From the NCBI GenBank assembly GCA_027924585.1, contig BSBM01000904.1:20793001-20857000 (forward strand): a stretch of 64,000 nt of DNA, written 5' to 3'. Made by a program: the position numbers and the translations under genes. The notes beneath the pieces are model-generated. The model ran no database searches. It saw only the letters and a program-made list of their open reading frames with translations, and was not told the DNA's origin. The DNA is from Larix kaempferi. Its lineage: Eukaryota; Streptophyta; Pinopsida; Pinales; Pinaceae. Shown here one piece after another: positions 31,527 to 44,329 of this stretch (position 1 is the stretch's first letter; each line of letters begins with the position of its first letter).

Positions 31527-31665
31527 ATTCTCAAGCGCAAAGCAGGTTTATCACTGGGTTGTTGAGTAACTTTTGTTACTATCTGATCTGCCATGGCCAG
31601 AGCTTCATCTGGACTTCCCGCTTTTGTCACAAGGTTACAGATGACTGTGAAAATACACTCGAGAT
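31527..31665 (-). CDS. EIF3M: eIF3m exon (LECIFTVICNL...)
   Basis: 139 nt after TTTATGCAG, donor AGAAT|GTAAAT. It encodes LECIFTVICNLVTKAGSPDE, ALAMADQIVTKVTQQPSD and KPALRLR, matching plant eIF3m (DLECIFxxICNLVxKAxSPD...QQPxxKPALRLxI). The exon begins with AT of a split Asp codon, so at least one coding exon with the N-terminal 60-80 residues lies further upstream. I could not find it up to 64000. Confidence 0.96.
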
Positions 31666-31699
31666 CTGCATAAAGCCAAGGGCATATAACATAATTATT

Positions 31700-32596
31700 T
31701 AAACAGCGCATCTTTAATTATTCTAGCTATTTGAACTCTGCTAACTACTAGCTTACAAATATATTTTGATTTGTATTATATAATTCCAACAAGTAGCATG
31801 CCTCTTTGTGATTCATCGGAGCTTACAAAGTTACAACATCAGCTGGTCATTATTAACAAATACACAATATATACATCTCCCTACTTCAAAGAGAGATTGA
31901 AGGGAAATGAGTTCTGAAATTCTTATGGAACATGTGGGAAAAATAGACATGGCATTATCTGGTTGCTTATGCTTGTGTAATTTTAAATTAATTGTCTTCT
32001 ATATGTTTGTCCAGAACAATAGAAGAAAATAAGTGCATCGACAGACCATGACACACAATACAAAAACTCCTAAGACCCCCTTATTCTATTTCGGGCAGAT
32101 CTAGAACTCAAAGACAAGAAATGCAATTTTATTATGTGTTACTGTTAGGATGCTCCCAAATTATGAACCCCTTGTAACTTTGAATTAAAACACCTTATAT
32201 CTCCTTTATGATCCCAATTACAAACTGTGCAAAGTACACTTGCACCTTATAACTTGAATAAGACCTTAGGCTCTAAATCTATGTCACAAATGAAATAAAC
32301 TTCATCCAAAATTACTCTTTTCAACGTAAAAGTGCTACCGACCAAAAGCACGATTCAGTGATCTACATCATTAGACCCAAAAGCAAGACCTTCAACTCTC
32401 GTTCATTAAAATCAACCCCAACATGAAAACATATTTTGACTTCTTGGTATCGCAACTGAGCAAACTTCTACTTATAAATAAATGTTTTAAACTTTTATGT
32501 TTATGTTTCAAATATGGGATAAATGCCAGAAAAAGAAAACAAGAAAATAATACCTCAAGCAACAAGCCTTTTATCAATTTTGTCATCTCATCATTG
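31700..32596. other. Intron/flank upstream of eIF3m exons
   Basis: AT-rich, no homology recognised. It ends at the target site of the minus-strand copia element. Confidence 0.5.
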
Positions 32597-32601
32597 TTGT
32601 T

Positions 32602-33306
32602 TGTTAGTTTTTCAGAATTTTCAATCTAATCTAAGATCTTAACTGAGAGAATAACATGTACAGAATATCTACAACATATCTAAAGCATAATAATCATGGA
32701 CACAATAATGCAAGCACACAAGAGACACAGAGTTTCACTAGGGAAAACCAAGAAGGTGAAAAACCCCGCAACTTCCTCAGAGATAGAAAGAGCAATGATA
32801 CAACCAAAGTACAAGAGATAGTCTTCTCCTAGCAGTTGATCCTCCTCCTCACATGTGCGCCACTTTCCGAGTGATGGAAGAGTGAGTAAAATGAGATGAT
32901 CAAATAGAGATCTCCCGATCTCTATTTATACTTGTCATGTCCTGCCCAATAAACCAGTGGGGCCGACTTGTCTAACTTAGCCTAATAACCCATGGTTACA
33001 TTAATCCGGGCCGACCCCACACATGGTGGTCTAATAACCCATTTACCCACGACTCATACAGGACTGACCCCATCAAGGTGGTCTAATAACCCATCAAGTA
33101 TAAGTTACGACACTTACAATATAAATGACAACACTTCCGTATAGAGGAATAATAACATCTCTATAGGAATACAAACACTTCCGTATAGAGGAATAATAAC
33201 ATTTCTATAGGAATACAAACACTTCCGTATAGAGGAATAATAACATCTCTATAGAAATACAATATACACGGGTAAAATACATTCCGAAGTTACATATACA
33301 TCAACA
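32602..33306 (-). repeat. 3' LTR of copia 2
   Basis: 705 bp. The minus-strand TATA box is TATAAATAG (complement of 32922-32930). It holds three 44-bp units of CACTTCCGTATAGAGGAATA type at 33132, 33176 and 33220. Confidence 0.94.
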
Positions 33307-33316
33307 CTCCCTCTTA
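33307..33316 (-). other. Polypurine tract of copia 2
   Basis: Minus strand TAAGAGGGAG directly abuts the 3' LTR, the same tract as in copia 1. Confidence 0.85.
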
Positions 33317-33629
33317 ACTAGGAAGGTATTTCTCGACACAGATCTACTAGCACAAGTCTTCTTCTCTGGATCATCATCAGCGAATCACCGTCCTCGAATC
33401 ATCGTCATCGTCACTACTGCTATCTCAATCAATCTCCGATCTACTCGTCAAAGGAAGTTCTACAGAGCCAATCCTTTTTCATACTGGATGTAGGCCCACC
33501 ACCTGTAGGTCTTCATCATCACTGGCCATACTGTGGAATCCTCGGGACTTATTACGTGCGTCACAAAACCTTGCAAGAGCATCTAGGCTGTTACGAGCAC
33601 ATGGCTCTACCTGTCGAATCTCCCAGGGC

Positions 33630-34190
33630 TGTATTATATGTGACTGTCAAAAAACCTTAAAAGAGTGTCTTGACAAGCAAAATCTCTAAAGAGCATCTGA
33701 GGCCTTTTTCATCCTGTCCAGATCTCCAGGACTTATTACATGTGACCCCTACCACAAAACCTTTAAAGAGTGTCTTGACTAGCAAGAACTCTAAAGAGCA
33801 TCTGAGGCCTTTTCCATCCTCTCCAGATCTCCAGGGCATATTACATGTGGTCATGGCAAAACCTCAAAAGAGCATCCCAAGACTGATTACGAGCACACAG
33901 CTCAACCTATCGAATCTCCCAGGGCTGGATTATATGCCATAGGACAAAACCTCAAAAGAGCATCTGCCAGATATCCCAGGACCAAATTACATGCCATAGG
34001 CAAGACCTCGAAAGACTATCTGCAAATCTCCCAGGGTCGGATTATATGTCCTCCCAAAGCAAAACCTCGAAAGAGCGTTTGCCAGATATCCCAGGGCCAC
34101 ATTACATGCCATAGGCAAAACCTCGAAAGACTATCTGCAAACCTCCCAGGGCTGGATTATATGCTTATCTGCACAACCTGTTCCACGGCC
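33630..34190. repeat. Degenerate repeats (ATCTCCCAGGGCTGGATTAT type)
   Basis: About eight units of 60-120 bp with CTCCCAGGGCTGGATTATAT or variants alternating with AAAACCTCGAAAGAGCATCT. Located between the RNase H end and the 3' LTR. No coding meaning seen. Confidence 0.85.
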
Positions 34191-34194
34191 ACAA

Positions 34195-34735
34195 AGTATC
34201 AACCTGATACTCACCATACATCATCCTGATGTACACATGATCATCCTGATCATCATCACTTCATCGTCCTGATGCATGTCATCTGGAGCAACATCCTGAA
34301 GCTCGTCATCCATGATCATCCTGATCATACAATGCATCCACCTGATGCATACCAAATATCTACCTGATGCATAGCATCATACATGATCCACCTGATCATA
34401 CAATGTATCCATCTGATACATACATAGATACATGATCCACCTGATCATACAATGTATCCATCTGATATATATCAACATACATGATCTACCTGATCATACA
34501 ACGTATTCACCTGATACATATACAGATACATGGTCCAAGCATCCAACATGATGCATATACATATACATGATCTAACTGATCATAACAAGCATCCAACATG
34601 ATGCATATACATATACATGATCCAACTGATCATAACAAGCATCCAACATGATGCATATACAAATATATCAAACATCCAACATGATGCATATACAGAGCAG
34701 TAACTGGAGCATCATCCTGATGCTCATCATCCAGT
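34195..34735. repeat. CTGATCATACAATG-type tandem repeats
   Basis: Many 30-60-bp units built from TACATGATCCACCTGATCAT, CATCCAACATGATGCATA and similar. Rich in TGATCA and ATGCAT palindromes. Not CRISPR: units vary in length and no unique spacers occur. Confidence 0.85.
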
Positions 34736-34805
34736 GCTTACATCAATAGCCATGTGAAGGATCCTCCTCTCACCATGCTTGGAATGGCTCCAGCAAATGT
34801 GTCCA

Positions 34806-36333
34806 TCACTTCTTCCTCGAAATGTCGTCAATCTGAAGAACACCAAGCCTCTCCCTGAAGTACTCAAACTTCACTCTGGCTAGTGGTTTCGTCAGCACAT
34901 CTGCAACCTACTCATCCGTCGCAATATACAGGAGCTTCACTGCTCCTCTCTGCACCATATCCCTGATATAGTGATATTTGATCTCAATGTGTTTCGACCT
35001 GTTGTGGAACACCGAGTTCTCAGACAGCTTCACACAACTCTGGTTATCACAGAAGATACCAGTAGCATCCAGTGGGAGATCAAATAACTCAGACAGTAGC
35101 TTCCTCAGCTATACTGCCTCACAACTTGCCGAACAAGCTGCAACATCTACCTCGGCAGTACTCAATGCTACGCAGGACTGTTTCCTGCTAAACCAAGAGA
35201 TCACACCTGATCCCATACAAAAGCAGCACCCAGATGTGCTCTTCCTATCTGCAGCACTGCCTGCCCAATCTGAATCAACATAACACTGCAAGTTAAACTT
35301 TTGATTCGCATCATACTTGAGCCCATAATCAATTGTACCCTTCAGGTACCTCAGAACATGCTTTACAGCAACCAAGTGAACACCTCTGGGATCCGTCAGG
35401 AACTAGCTCAATGTGTTCACCGCAAAGCAAATATCTGGTCTAGTGTTCGTCAGGTACATCAAGGACCCAATCATTTGACGATACACAGTGACATCAACCG
35501 GATCAGATGAAGCATCACACAGAAGCTTCAGGTTCAATGCCATAAGTGTGGCCATGGCCTTGCAGTCCATCATCCTGAACCTCTTCAGGATCTCTACTGC
35601 ATACTTCCCTTGTCCAAGGAAGATCCCATCTGCACTCTGCCACACCTCCATGCCTAGAAAATAGTGCATCATCCCCAAGTCCTTCATCTCGAACTCGGCC
35701 GCAAGCTTCCTCTTGGTATCGGCAATCATATCATTACCTGTTACAAACAGATCATCTACATACAACAGTAGTATCACAGAATTGCCTTCCTCAACCTTGT
35801 AGTAAAGGTTGGAATCCGCTTTACTCTTGGTAAAGCCCAAATTGGATAGAAAGTTGTCTATCCTACCATACCAAGTCCTAGGAGCTTGGTTCAAGCCATA
35901 CAAGGCTTTCTTCAACCTGCACACATATGACTTCATGTCATGTGTCTCGAAACCAAGTGGCTGCTCCACATATACTTCCTTCTCGACTACACCATTCAAG
36001 AAAGCAGTCTTGACATCCATCTGGTGTATCTTCCATTTCATCACTGCAACCAGAGCAAGTACTGATCTAATGGAAGTGTATCTGGCTACAGGAGCAAAAG
36101 TTTCTTCATAGTCGATTCCTTCTTTCTGGGAGAAGCCACGAGCTACAAATCTCGCTTTGTATTTCTCTATGCTGCCATCTGCAACATGCTTGATCTTTGT
36201 AGATCCATTTGGAAGTCACAACAGACTTCCCATCAGGTCTTGGGACCACATCCCAAACATCATTCTTCATGATCAACTGGTACTCCTCGATCATGGCACT
36301 CTTCCTGAATCCTGGGAACTTCAATATCTTCAA
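34806..36333 (-). pseudogene. Copia 2 reverse transcriptase and RNase H (broken)
   Basis: Minus strand: AMIEEYQLIMKNDVWDVVP, SKWIYK, then a frameshift near 36195. Then come WKIHQMDVKTAFLNGVVEKE, ALYGLNQAPRTWYGRID, LLLYVDDLFVTG, MHYFLGMEVW, IGSLMYLTNTRPD and NTLS, and a TAG (35403-35405) where copia 1 has Gln. RNase H follows (VDSDWAGSAADRKSTSG, SWFSRKQSCVALSTAEV), a TAG at 35109, DNQSCVKLSENS and SKHIEIKYHYI, DE-stop-VADVLTKPL, ending at 34806. The RT active site YVDD is intact. Confidence 0.93.
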
Positions 36334-37850
36334 TAGATAACTTTGTTGTTGAACAAATGTTGTAGTCCTTCTTTTGTAGGTGATGGTATACGATATTTCC
36401 TACAAAACAAGTTAAATTGCATGATTAGAAACAACTCATAGTTTTCAAAACAAATTCTTACACATAAAGAAATATGTTATATAGTCATGCAATTATTTCG
36501 GCCAATGCTTCAATACAACATTCATCCATATCCTGTGACTTTCTAGATGCCTTCCAATCTCTACCAGAACATTGTTAAGAGTTTGCACTACTCCCAACAT
36601 GTCAGCAAAGAGGTTTCATTCTAGATAAGTAGCAATGGAATGTTGTACAGTGCCATAGGCCACTTACCCATTACATGCATATTAGTAGTATGTTGTTCAT
36701 TAATGCAATTATTCCAATATGCCAAAATACACAGCCTAATTCTAGGAACATCACTATATACATCATTGAACAGTATTATTTAAACAATCAAATATGCAAG
36801 AAATGATAATTCAAATACTTATCTATGTTTGTTTGTTGGGTTGACTCCCTCTCAGTCTTTTTTTCCTTTCTACAACTCCATTCTGATGTGAATTGTGAGA
36901 AGTGGTCGACTCCCTCTGGATATCTGCATCCTTGCAAAAACTACTGGAGTGTGCTCCCTCTTGATCTTTGCTTCCTGGATTACCTATCCTTGAACTTATA
37001 TCCATCCTCAATCACTATGCATGCTTAAGTGTGCACTAGTGTCATGATTGTGCCAACCTCAAGCTCTCATACATAATCATACATTCATTAGTATAGATGC
37101 TAAAACAACATAATCTTAAACATGTATAGTCATGATCATTTCAAACACAGATAATAAACATTAGTATTCAAGGTTTCATGGAATATTTCTTTTACTCATG
37201 CATATTCTTATTGACCATAGGACTCTTCTGGTTAGTCATATCATCAATCAAAGTAAGAAGCATAATATGCCTAAACCCATGATTACTAACTTCAATGAAT
37301 AATTATTATCAATCATGCCATGTATACTTATATAAGAGATTCTAACACAAGGTAGGATTCTAACTTGATATAGGAAAAACATACCTGGATTAATATGTTA
37401 GTTGGTTATTGTCTAACATACCCACATGATGTCTTCTTGTTAAGTGAATTGTGCTAGTAACCTACATATCTCATAGGTTAACCATTATAGAACCAAGTTA
37501 TACATACCTCGTAAGTAGATCTTCTATGTGATCCATGGCAATGGATGAACCTTTGTCTTCATGTCACCATGGTCATATGTTCTTAAACTAGAACATGATT
37601 TGTCTTTCTTGATGTACCTTTCATGTTAGCGCACAACATCAACCTCATACAACACCACAATGCATTAGTACAATCATAAGTGTCAAAACCCTAATCAATG
37701 AATATCTTCTATTGTGCATTCATAATTTTATTAAGGTGATACGACAAGTCTAAAGTTAATCAAGATTGCACTAACCTTAATGAAGACAAACATACCATAA
37801 ACTTAATCATGAACAAATCTCGAAACATACCTGGATAAGTCATACCTGTC
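36334..37850. other. Internal copia 2 region, pol largely lost
   Basis: Only about 36890-37011 (minus: FCKDADIQRESTTSHNSHQN, GVVERK) is recognisable as the end of the integrase core. The distance to RT is too short for a full integrase C-terminus. The rest shows no copia coding and may be replaced or inserted sequence. Confidence 0.6.
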
Positions 37851-39119
37851 GAGATTGCTTGTAATCTTCTTATGTAAGGCCTTAGCCTTATCTCCCTCTG
37901 AAACTGGAACTTCTTCACTTATGCAGGTGACCAATCCATTCTCTTCTAGGATTAACCCAATCCACTTGATTTGCAGAAACTGGATCTGGAGCTGGATTAG
38001 GGTTTGTCAAAGAAACCCTAAAAATTCAACTTTGAATTTCAAAATTCTGAAAGGATAGAAAGATGCGCCTTGATGAGCTGATCAAGCTGGTATACTCAGA
38101 ATTTGAAAACTGCAAAGTTTCACCCCTCAAAATTGCCTTTGAAACTTTTGGATCTTCTAGACAGGATCTTGAACTAGGGTTTGATAAAGCCCACCCTTCT
38201 GCCCAACCAAAAGGTTCGATCCGAAGCTCTAAACTTCGATTTTTCTGAGGAGCTTCCAGCCGTGGTCACAGACTTCAAAAATTCCAACTTTTGCAGAAGC
38301 CCTAATTTTCCACTTTTTCGATCAAAGTCCCGAACTAGGGTTTGATCAAGCTCGACCTTCTGCCCAACCAAAAAATTTGATCTTGGTCTCTAAATTTCGA
38401 TTTTGATGAGTAGCATTCAACCGTGGTCTCCGATTACAAAAATTCCAACTCTCTCCAAAACCCTAATTCCCGGGGCCATGAATGAAGGTGCTCAAAATCC
38501 AATTCTGTTTTGATAGAAATATGCACCTGATTGTTTCTGGTGTAACTCCGAAATTACGAATCCACAAGGTCTGAAACCTCCACCTGTGGTAGCCCGACCT
38601 GTCATCTTTCCAACCCCATAGGTCTGACCTCAATTGGATTCTCTGAGAGAGAGTTATGCCAAGTGTCACAACGTGACCTGTTTATGGGATAAAACAGGAG
38701 AGCGAACTTGTACGGCGTGCCACGTGTCCCTGGTTCACTTTCAGCCTCTGAACCTTCGGCCTGTGAAAGTACAGTTTGTGCCCTACCTGTCACTTTTTAC
38801 GAAATTTCATTTGGAGCTTCCTAGCCCAAGTTTTGACCTTTTTGCCTAGGTCACTGGTTTATGACTGAGATCTGGAAGAGGCAAAAACCCTAGATTGTAC
38901 AGATCATAAAACACAAAGTACAACGAATTAGAAGTTGTGCTTCGGACACAAGGTACATTGGGATCTTATCTTCGACCTGTAAACATTTCAGATCCTGAAA
39001 CTTTGCCAAAATGGATTTATAGCAAAAGTGCTACGATGACTAGTTTTTGCTATATCAAGCCCTAGCTTCGCAAGTGCAACAAGTGTCATAAATGCCATAC
39101 CATGCCTTCTTTCAGGCTA
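37851..39119 (-). other. Leader region of copia 2
   Basis: Between the primer site and the pol remnant. It contains an imperfect direct repeat of about 163 bp (38171 and 38334, both GAACTAGGGTTTGAT, with TTCTGCCCAACCAAAA). No gag recognised. Confidence 0.6.
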
Positions 39120-39131
39120 GCTCTGATACCA
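39120..39131 (-). other. Primer-binding site of copia 2
   Basis: Minus strand TGGTATCAGAGC, exact match to the plant initiator tRNA-Met 3' end complement, adjacent to the 5' LTR. Confidence 0.95.
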
Positions 39132-39794
39132 TGTTAGTTTTTCAGAATTTTCAATCTGATCTAAGATCTTAACTGAGAGAATAACATGTACAGCATATCT
39201 ACAACATATCTACAGCATAACAATCATGGACACAATAATGCAAGCACACAAGAGACACAGAGTTTCACCGAGGAAAACCAAGAAGGTGAAAAACCCCGCA
39301 ACTTCCTCAAAGATAGAAAGAGCAATGATAAAACCAAAGTACAAGAGATAGTCTTCTCCTAGCAGTTGATCCTCCTCCTCACATGTGCGCCACTTTCCGA
39401 GTGATGGAAGAGTGAGTAAAATGAGATGATCAAATAGAGATCTCCCGATCTCTATTTATACTTGTCTTGTCCTGCCCAATAAACCAGTGGAGCTGACTTG
39501 TCTAACTTAGCCTAATAACCCATGGTTACATTAATCCGGGCCGACCCCACACATGGTGGTCTAATAACCCATTTACCCACATGACTCATACAGGGCCGAC
39601 TCCATCAAGGTGGTCTAATAACCCATCAAGTATAAGTTACGACACTTACAATATAAATGACGACATTTCCGTATAGAAGAATAATAACATCTCTATAGGA
39701 ATACAAACACTTCCGTATAGAGGAATAATAACATCTCTATAGGAATACAATATACATGGGTAAAATACATTTCGAAATTACATATACATCAACA
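39132..39794 (-). repeat. 5' LTR of copia 2
   Basis: 663 bp. Same as the 3' LTR but with two 44-bp units (39664, 39708) in place of three. TATA complement at 39452-39460. Confidence 0.94.
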
Positions 39795-40268
39795 TTGTTT
39801 CCTTCAGGTCATCGAGGAGATTCTGCTAACATGCAGGTCAAAGAAAATATTGATGCACCAGTTGCAGAAGAAGAGTCACGTCCACCATCTTACAGCTCGA
39901 CTTCTCAAAATTTGTGTTGTTGTATCAAATTCATGGGGTTGCTAATTGTATCTGTGTCCCTTAATCTGTCCTCCATTACCATCACACTGCTCAACAATGG
40001 TCACCGCCCAGGTCAACGACACCACTATTCTCTGCAAACATATCTTAACACCTATGGATGCTACGCACAACATCATCGATCAAAACCAACAACTCGTGCA
40101 ATCTGTCAACCTAGAGAGCCTCCATGTCAACAGGAGTCCAACAAGCGTTCAATCCACCTTTTAAAACACAAAAGTTATGTTTGCAATAACCATTATTGTG
40201 TGACATGTTGATGTGTTAACATTTTAGATTGTAATTAATATATTATAAACTGAGCAAACCTACAATAC

Positions 40269-40891
40269 ATGAGATTCGGATCTGACCAAGAATTTCTAAT
40301 ATCGTTAAAAACAAGGTCAGCAACACTTCCTCCTTCACCCTCCACATATCGAATCTCACCAGATGATCAGAAACCTATAGGATCAGACGATGCAAAGACC
40401 ATTCAAACACCTGTGGTAATATCCCAACTACCAAGTGTTGCTCCACAAACGTCAACAATTCACAGAGTTGATGACATCAATAAGGAGATTTCTCCATTGA
40501 ACTCTTCACGTGAATCTCGGTGGCTACACTTGTCAAAAACACTTTGTTCAGTTATATAAAATGAAAGTCCGCTGACAAAAAACCTGGTGCTCAACCCTCT
40601 AACAAAAAAGTAAATGAATCCTTCCGTGTAAGTGATGGCCTTCCGAATAAACGTCTGAGACTTGTTCTAATTGAATCACTTGTGTTTACAAAAACCATAG
40701 AGAACTTGGCTAAGCTCCCAGAAATATTCATTGGGACACGTTTAATGCATGTAGTTGCATGGCATTTGAAGAGAATATATTTAACTAGAAAGAGAGCTTT
40801 CATGTCTAATCCTCCATTTGAAACAACTCTACAAACTTTCCATACCAATGTATGCATAAACGTTGGTAGTCTTCCGCTTGGAACCATGTGA
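40269..40891 (+). other. Unrecognised decayed coding-like segment
   Basis: Two adjacent open stretches. The first is 40269-40559 (96 codons, MRFGSDQEFLISLK). The second, from about 40565 to 40891 without an ATG at its start, includes NKRLRLVLIESLVF, IENLAKLPEIFIG and FETTLQTFHTNVCIN. Composition is protein-like and they could be one broken gene, but I recognise no family. Confidence 0.3.
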
Positions 40892-41575
40892 AGTTACCAA
40901 AAGATTATTAATGTGGAACCATCATCAGAGGCAGGGGACAATCATCAATGATAGCACGGAGATAGTCGAGCTCCTATGAATGCGTATAGTCGGGCAGAGT
41001 TGGGTGTGCCTATTATAATAATAAATATTTCTACATATATATTTCCTCCTCGCAAGTGAAACAGCCTGACATTTTGTATATGCTTCATTTGACGTGGACG
41101 TCTGCTGAAAATATTACACTACTTTGTAGATTTTAGCAAGCGAGTTAAGCTATTTAGGTAGGTATCTTTAATTACATGAAGAAATGCAAGAAAAGCCAAA
41201 ATCCAAAATGCTAGAAATTGTATAGATTTATAAAATTAATTGACTATCTCTATCATCGACTGGGTGAGGAGCAGCCAAAGTGGGCATGAGCAAGGTACAG
41301 TGATTGGAAACTATGTCAAAATCTCAGATATGACTGAGCAATAGTGGGCGTTGTTCATTGAATACTTTCAGGAGCTGTTACCAGATGCTTTTGCTTCAAG
41401 AAAAACCAGTTCAAGCCAAAGGCAAATGCTTTAGAGGGCCATGCGACAACATGGTGGAGTGCATGCCTGATTGTGAAACTGTGGAGGGGTAAAATTACTT
41501 CAGAAGAATATTTCTCTCATGTTTTTTGTTATCAATCAAGTTTTCAATAGTTAGTATTATAGCCTTAAGAGGGGA

Positions 41576-41835
41576 TGCTAGACTACAAGTCTGCAATAAT
41601 GTAATAAAGTTACATTGTATGAGTGACTGACTAGCCATTAGGATTAAGTTTAATAGGTGACATTAATAAGTACTGCTATAAATAGAAGGTAGTTGGGTTA
41701 TCCAACCACCAATAAACTCTATAAAAGTGATTCAATGTCAATGTATTCAATGACTTCATAATAATAAATTATATATTTTATGTGAGTCCATATCTCTATG
41801 TTTGTGTGCTTGGAAAAATAACAAGTTGTCATAGG
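41576..41835 (+). repeat. Possible LTR fragment
   Basis: AAGAGGGGA (41567-41575) looks like a purine tract. It is followed by TGCTAGACTACAAG, a TATA-like CTATAAATAGAAGG near 41672, and ACCAATAAACTC (poly(A) signal-like). No partner LTR or duplication found. Confidence 0.35.
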
Positions 41836-41879
41836 TATCGCAAGTCATACACGTTGGGCAGAAAAAAAAATTCCAACAA

Positions 41880-42135
41880 GGCTCAAGTCAAACTCAAAGT
41901 TAACCAAGTTTGACTCGACCAATGCAGGTTTGACTCGGTCAATGCAAGTTTTACTCACAAGTCAAACTCTATTCATCGATTGTTTCCCTATGTTTCCCAA
42001 TCTGAGTTTTTGTACTCGTCTATTTCTTTATATTTTTGTACTTATCAAGTTTTTCCCAAGTTATTTATGATCTAAGTCAAACTCTTGACTCTTCTACCTT
42101 GTCAAGATTTCCCCAATTCTAAGTCCAGTAACTTT
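41880..42135. repeat. Fragment of the GTTTGACTCGG TIR-element family
   Basis: Shares CAAGTTTGACTCG, GGTCAATGCAAGTTT, AAGTTTTTCCCAAG and AAGTCCAGTAACTTT with the elements at 27772 and 28976. Its left end and target duplication were not resolved. Confidence 0.5.
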
Positions 42136-42401
42136 AGTCTTTGCCTATAAGCTCAGTCATCTCTTTTGGAGTTAAAGGAGTGCATGCAGGAATTTGGTAT
42201 TTGCCATTTGGTACCTCAACCAACAGTGGATGCATGATGAATTTTATGGCAAAGGTTGTTGTCCAGAGAAACCCAAGTTTTTGCAAGGATGGGGTGAACA
42301 CTACACTAAGATAGATACATAGGAGTGCAAGCTTAGGGAGATAGCTTGGATTCAATCTTCTCAATGAGGAAAACAACAAAAAGCAACAGAATTGAAATAA
42401 G

Positions 42402-42953
42402 TTATAACTCAAAGTTTCTAATAGCAATATAGCTAGAGGGATCAAGATCCAAGGTAAGTTTAACTAGGTCATAGATAGTGAAGACTCCATCAAGTTCTAC
42501 TTCGATTATTTGAAAAGAGTATACTTCTGAGACGATTCTAGTTCTCAAGAACCAACATAGTGTGTTGATAGAAAATGAACCCTCTACAAGGGCATTATTC
42601 CAAGATCGTTTGCAAGGAATCTTCACCTTGACAAGATATCATAACAAAAGGAGGGAGGCTAAAGATGTTGTGAGACAAATAATACCTTTTACAATTTCTC
42701 CATTTGAGCAAGATCTGCTCTCAAAACCTCTAATGACAAAGAGCTCCTCTAGGTAATTACTAACATCTTTAGATCCATTATGCACCAAGTGATCCATAAA
42801 CTGTGGCAAATAATCTACTAACCAATTTGTCACAACAGATCCTAAATTACCTTTACTGTTGTTTAATAGAATTTGGTAAACGTGCTTCTGAATCTCTGAT
42901 ATCTCATTACAAAAAGTGACATAACAAAAATTCAAGTGAACAAACACATTCAA
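42402..42953 (-). other. Unrecognised coding-like segment
   Basis: Minus strand 42953-42639 encodes IQKHVYQILLNNSKGNLGSV and FMDHLVHNGSKDVSNYLEEL. A second frame at 42626-42402 gives WNNALVEGSFSINTLCWFL and LVKLTLDLDPSSYIAI. Amino-acid composition looks protein-like and the two may be one frameshifted gene. No family recognised. Confidence 0.3.
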
Positions 42954-43449
42954 CCATGATCAATTCGACATAGATTATCATATAGAAACCCGCTTCGGGA
43001 AAACTGTTTTCCAGCAATGGAATAGCTTCAATTAAACTTTATTGATTCTTTCAAAAGGAGAGAAATACATATTAAAATGGCTCTAACAAGCAAAAATATT
43101 GTGCCTAGGACTCCGGACTACAACAACATTTTCTTCCTCTGTCTCAACTTGTAATCTTCATCCAAAATGAGAATTGGCTATCGGTCTCCAAGTAGCTTCA
43201 TTCTCTTTGGCTCTATCTCCAACTGTTGTCAATGTCTCAAAATACTGTTAAAACATGATCCAAGCTTCAGTAGGAGCACTCCAATAATGAATACGCTATA
43301 TCCTTCATCTAAACCAACAACCCTTTCCTGCCTAATGAAGGGAAATTTATAGGTTGGTTAATGGCTATTTGAATTCCTATTGGGACTCCTCAAATGCCAA
43401 TTCATTTGGCCTTCATATTCCAAACATTTCATAAAACCATATTGGTGGA

Positions 43450-43905
43450 TGTTTGTCTTCCCATCTAATCGTATCATTTAGCCCAAAGCTCTATCACCCT
43501 ATGGATCAAAAAGATCAAATGGTGATTTTTTGGGTCAAATCCTAGCATACTGATTAAATGAGATCAGTCTTTCTTCCTCCACATTCCTCCAAGCGAGTTC
43601 CATCACATTCCTTCAAGCAATCTACCATTCGCTTCAATAAGTGTAATTCCCCTAGTGCAAAGGGGTGCAACCTCACACACCTACACTATTGTGAGTAACC
43701 TTTGTTCTATTTTGTCATCTACCTTTCATTCCAAAGGTTGGGACTTGCCTTCAACCAAATGGATGCAATTGCCTTCACAAAAATGGCTATGAATTAAATC
43801 AATTGCATTGATGCAATTAACCCTCATTTTATCTAACGTGATTACGTCTCATCCCAATTGATGTGATCATTCTTGTGACTGGGATACTTAATGTCATACA
43901 TTGCA
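43450..43905. repeat. Long direct repeat, copy 1
   Basis: GATGTTTGTCTTCCCATCTA through CATACATTGCAATTAACC is repeated at 46062-46520 in the same orientation with moderate divergence. No TG...CA ends or flanking duplication convinced me, so its class is open (old LTR pair or segmental duplication). Confidence 0.8.
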
Positions 43906-44329
43906 ATTAACCTTTCGAATAGGATTTGCCTTGTCTCAAAACATTGCTCTATCCTTATTCCAATTAATGTCTTCTTCTTCACTATAGGACTGCGATCTCA
44001 TTCAAATGTAGTGTCTCATTGTGATTGCCTTCGAGTGGAAATTTGCAATCTGTCCTTCGTTCTAAAGATTGCAATTGGTCTTCCATCTAGAGACTACAAT
44101 TGGTCTTTTTATGAGCAAGCCTCCAAGTCAATAAGCACAATTATAACCCCTTACCATTCGATTTCCACAATCCTTTTCAAATCACCATGAGCTATAAAAC
44201 TCCTCAAGATACCTATGTATCAATGTTTTCATACCCAGTTGGTGTGGAGTGGTTGTGGGTGTGAAAACATCCAAATTAGGACCTCGAGAAATCGTATACC
44301 TCTTACTGCATAATAGATATAGGGTTAAG

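Larger units (their letters stand above)
32602..39794 (-). mobile_element. Ty1/copia LTR retrotransposon 2 (minus strand)
   Basis: LTRs 32602-33306 (3') and 39132-39794 (5'), each TGTTAGTTTTTCAG ... ATACATCAACA, with perfect target duplication TTGTT at 32597-32601 and 39795-39799. The primer site is next to the 5' LTR and a purine tract next to the 3' LTR. Only RT-RNase H and a scrap of integrase remain; gag and protease were not found. Long tandem-repeat blocks fill the region between RNase H and the 3' LTR. LTR divergence is roughly 3% by eye, ignoring the repeat-number indel, so it is younger than copia 1. Length is 7193 bp. Confidence 0.95.

Noticed and set aside
34195-34735. CRISPR-like repeats
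   Set aside because: Irregular units without unique spacers, in a plant retrotransposon. A minisatellite.
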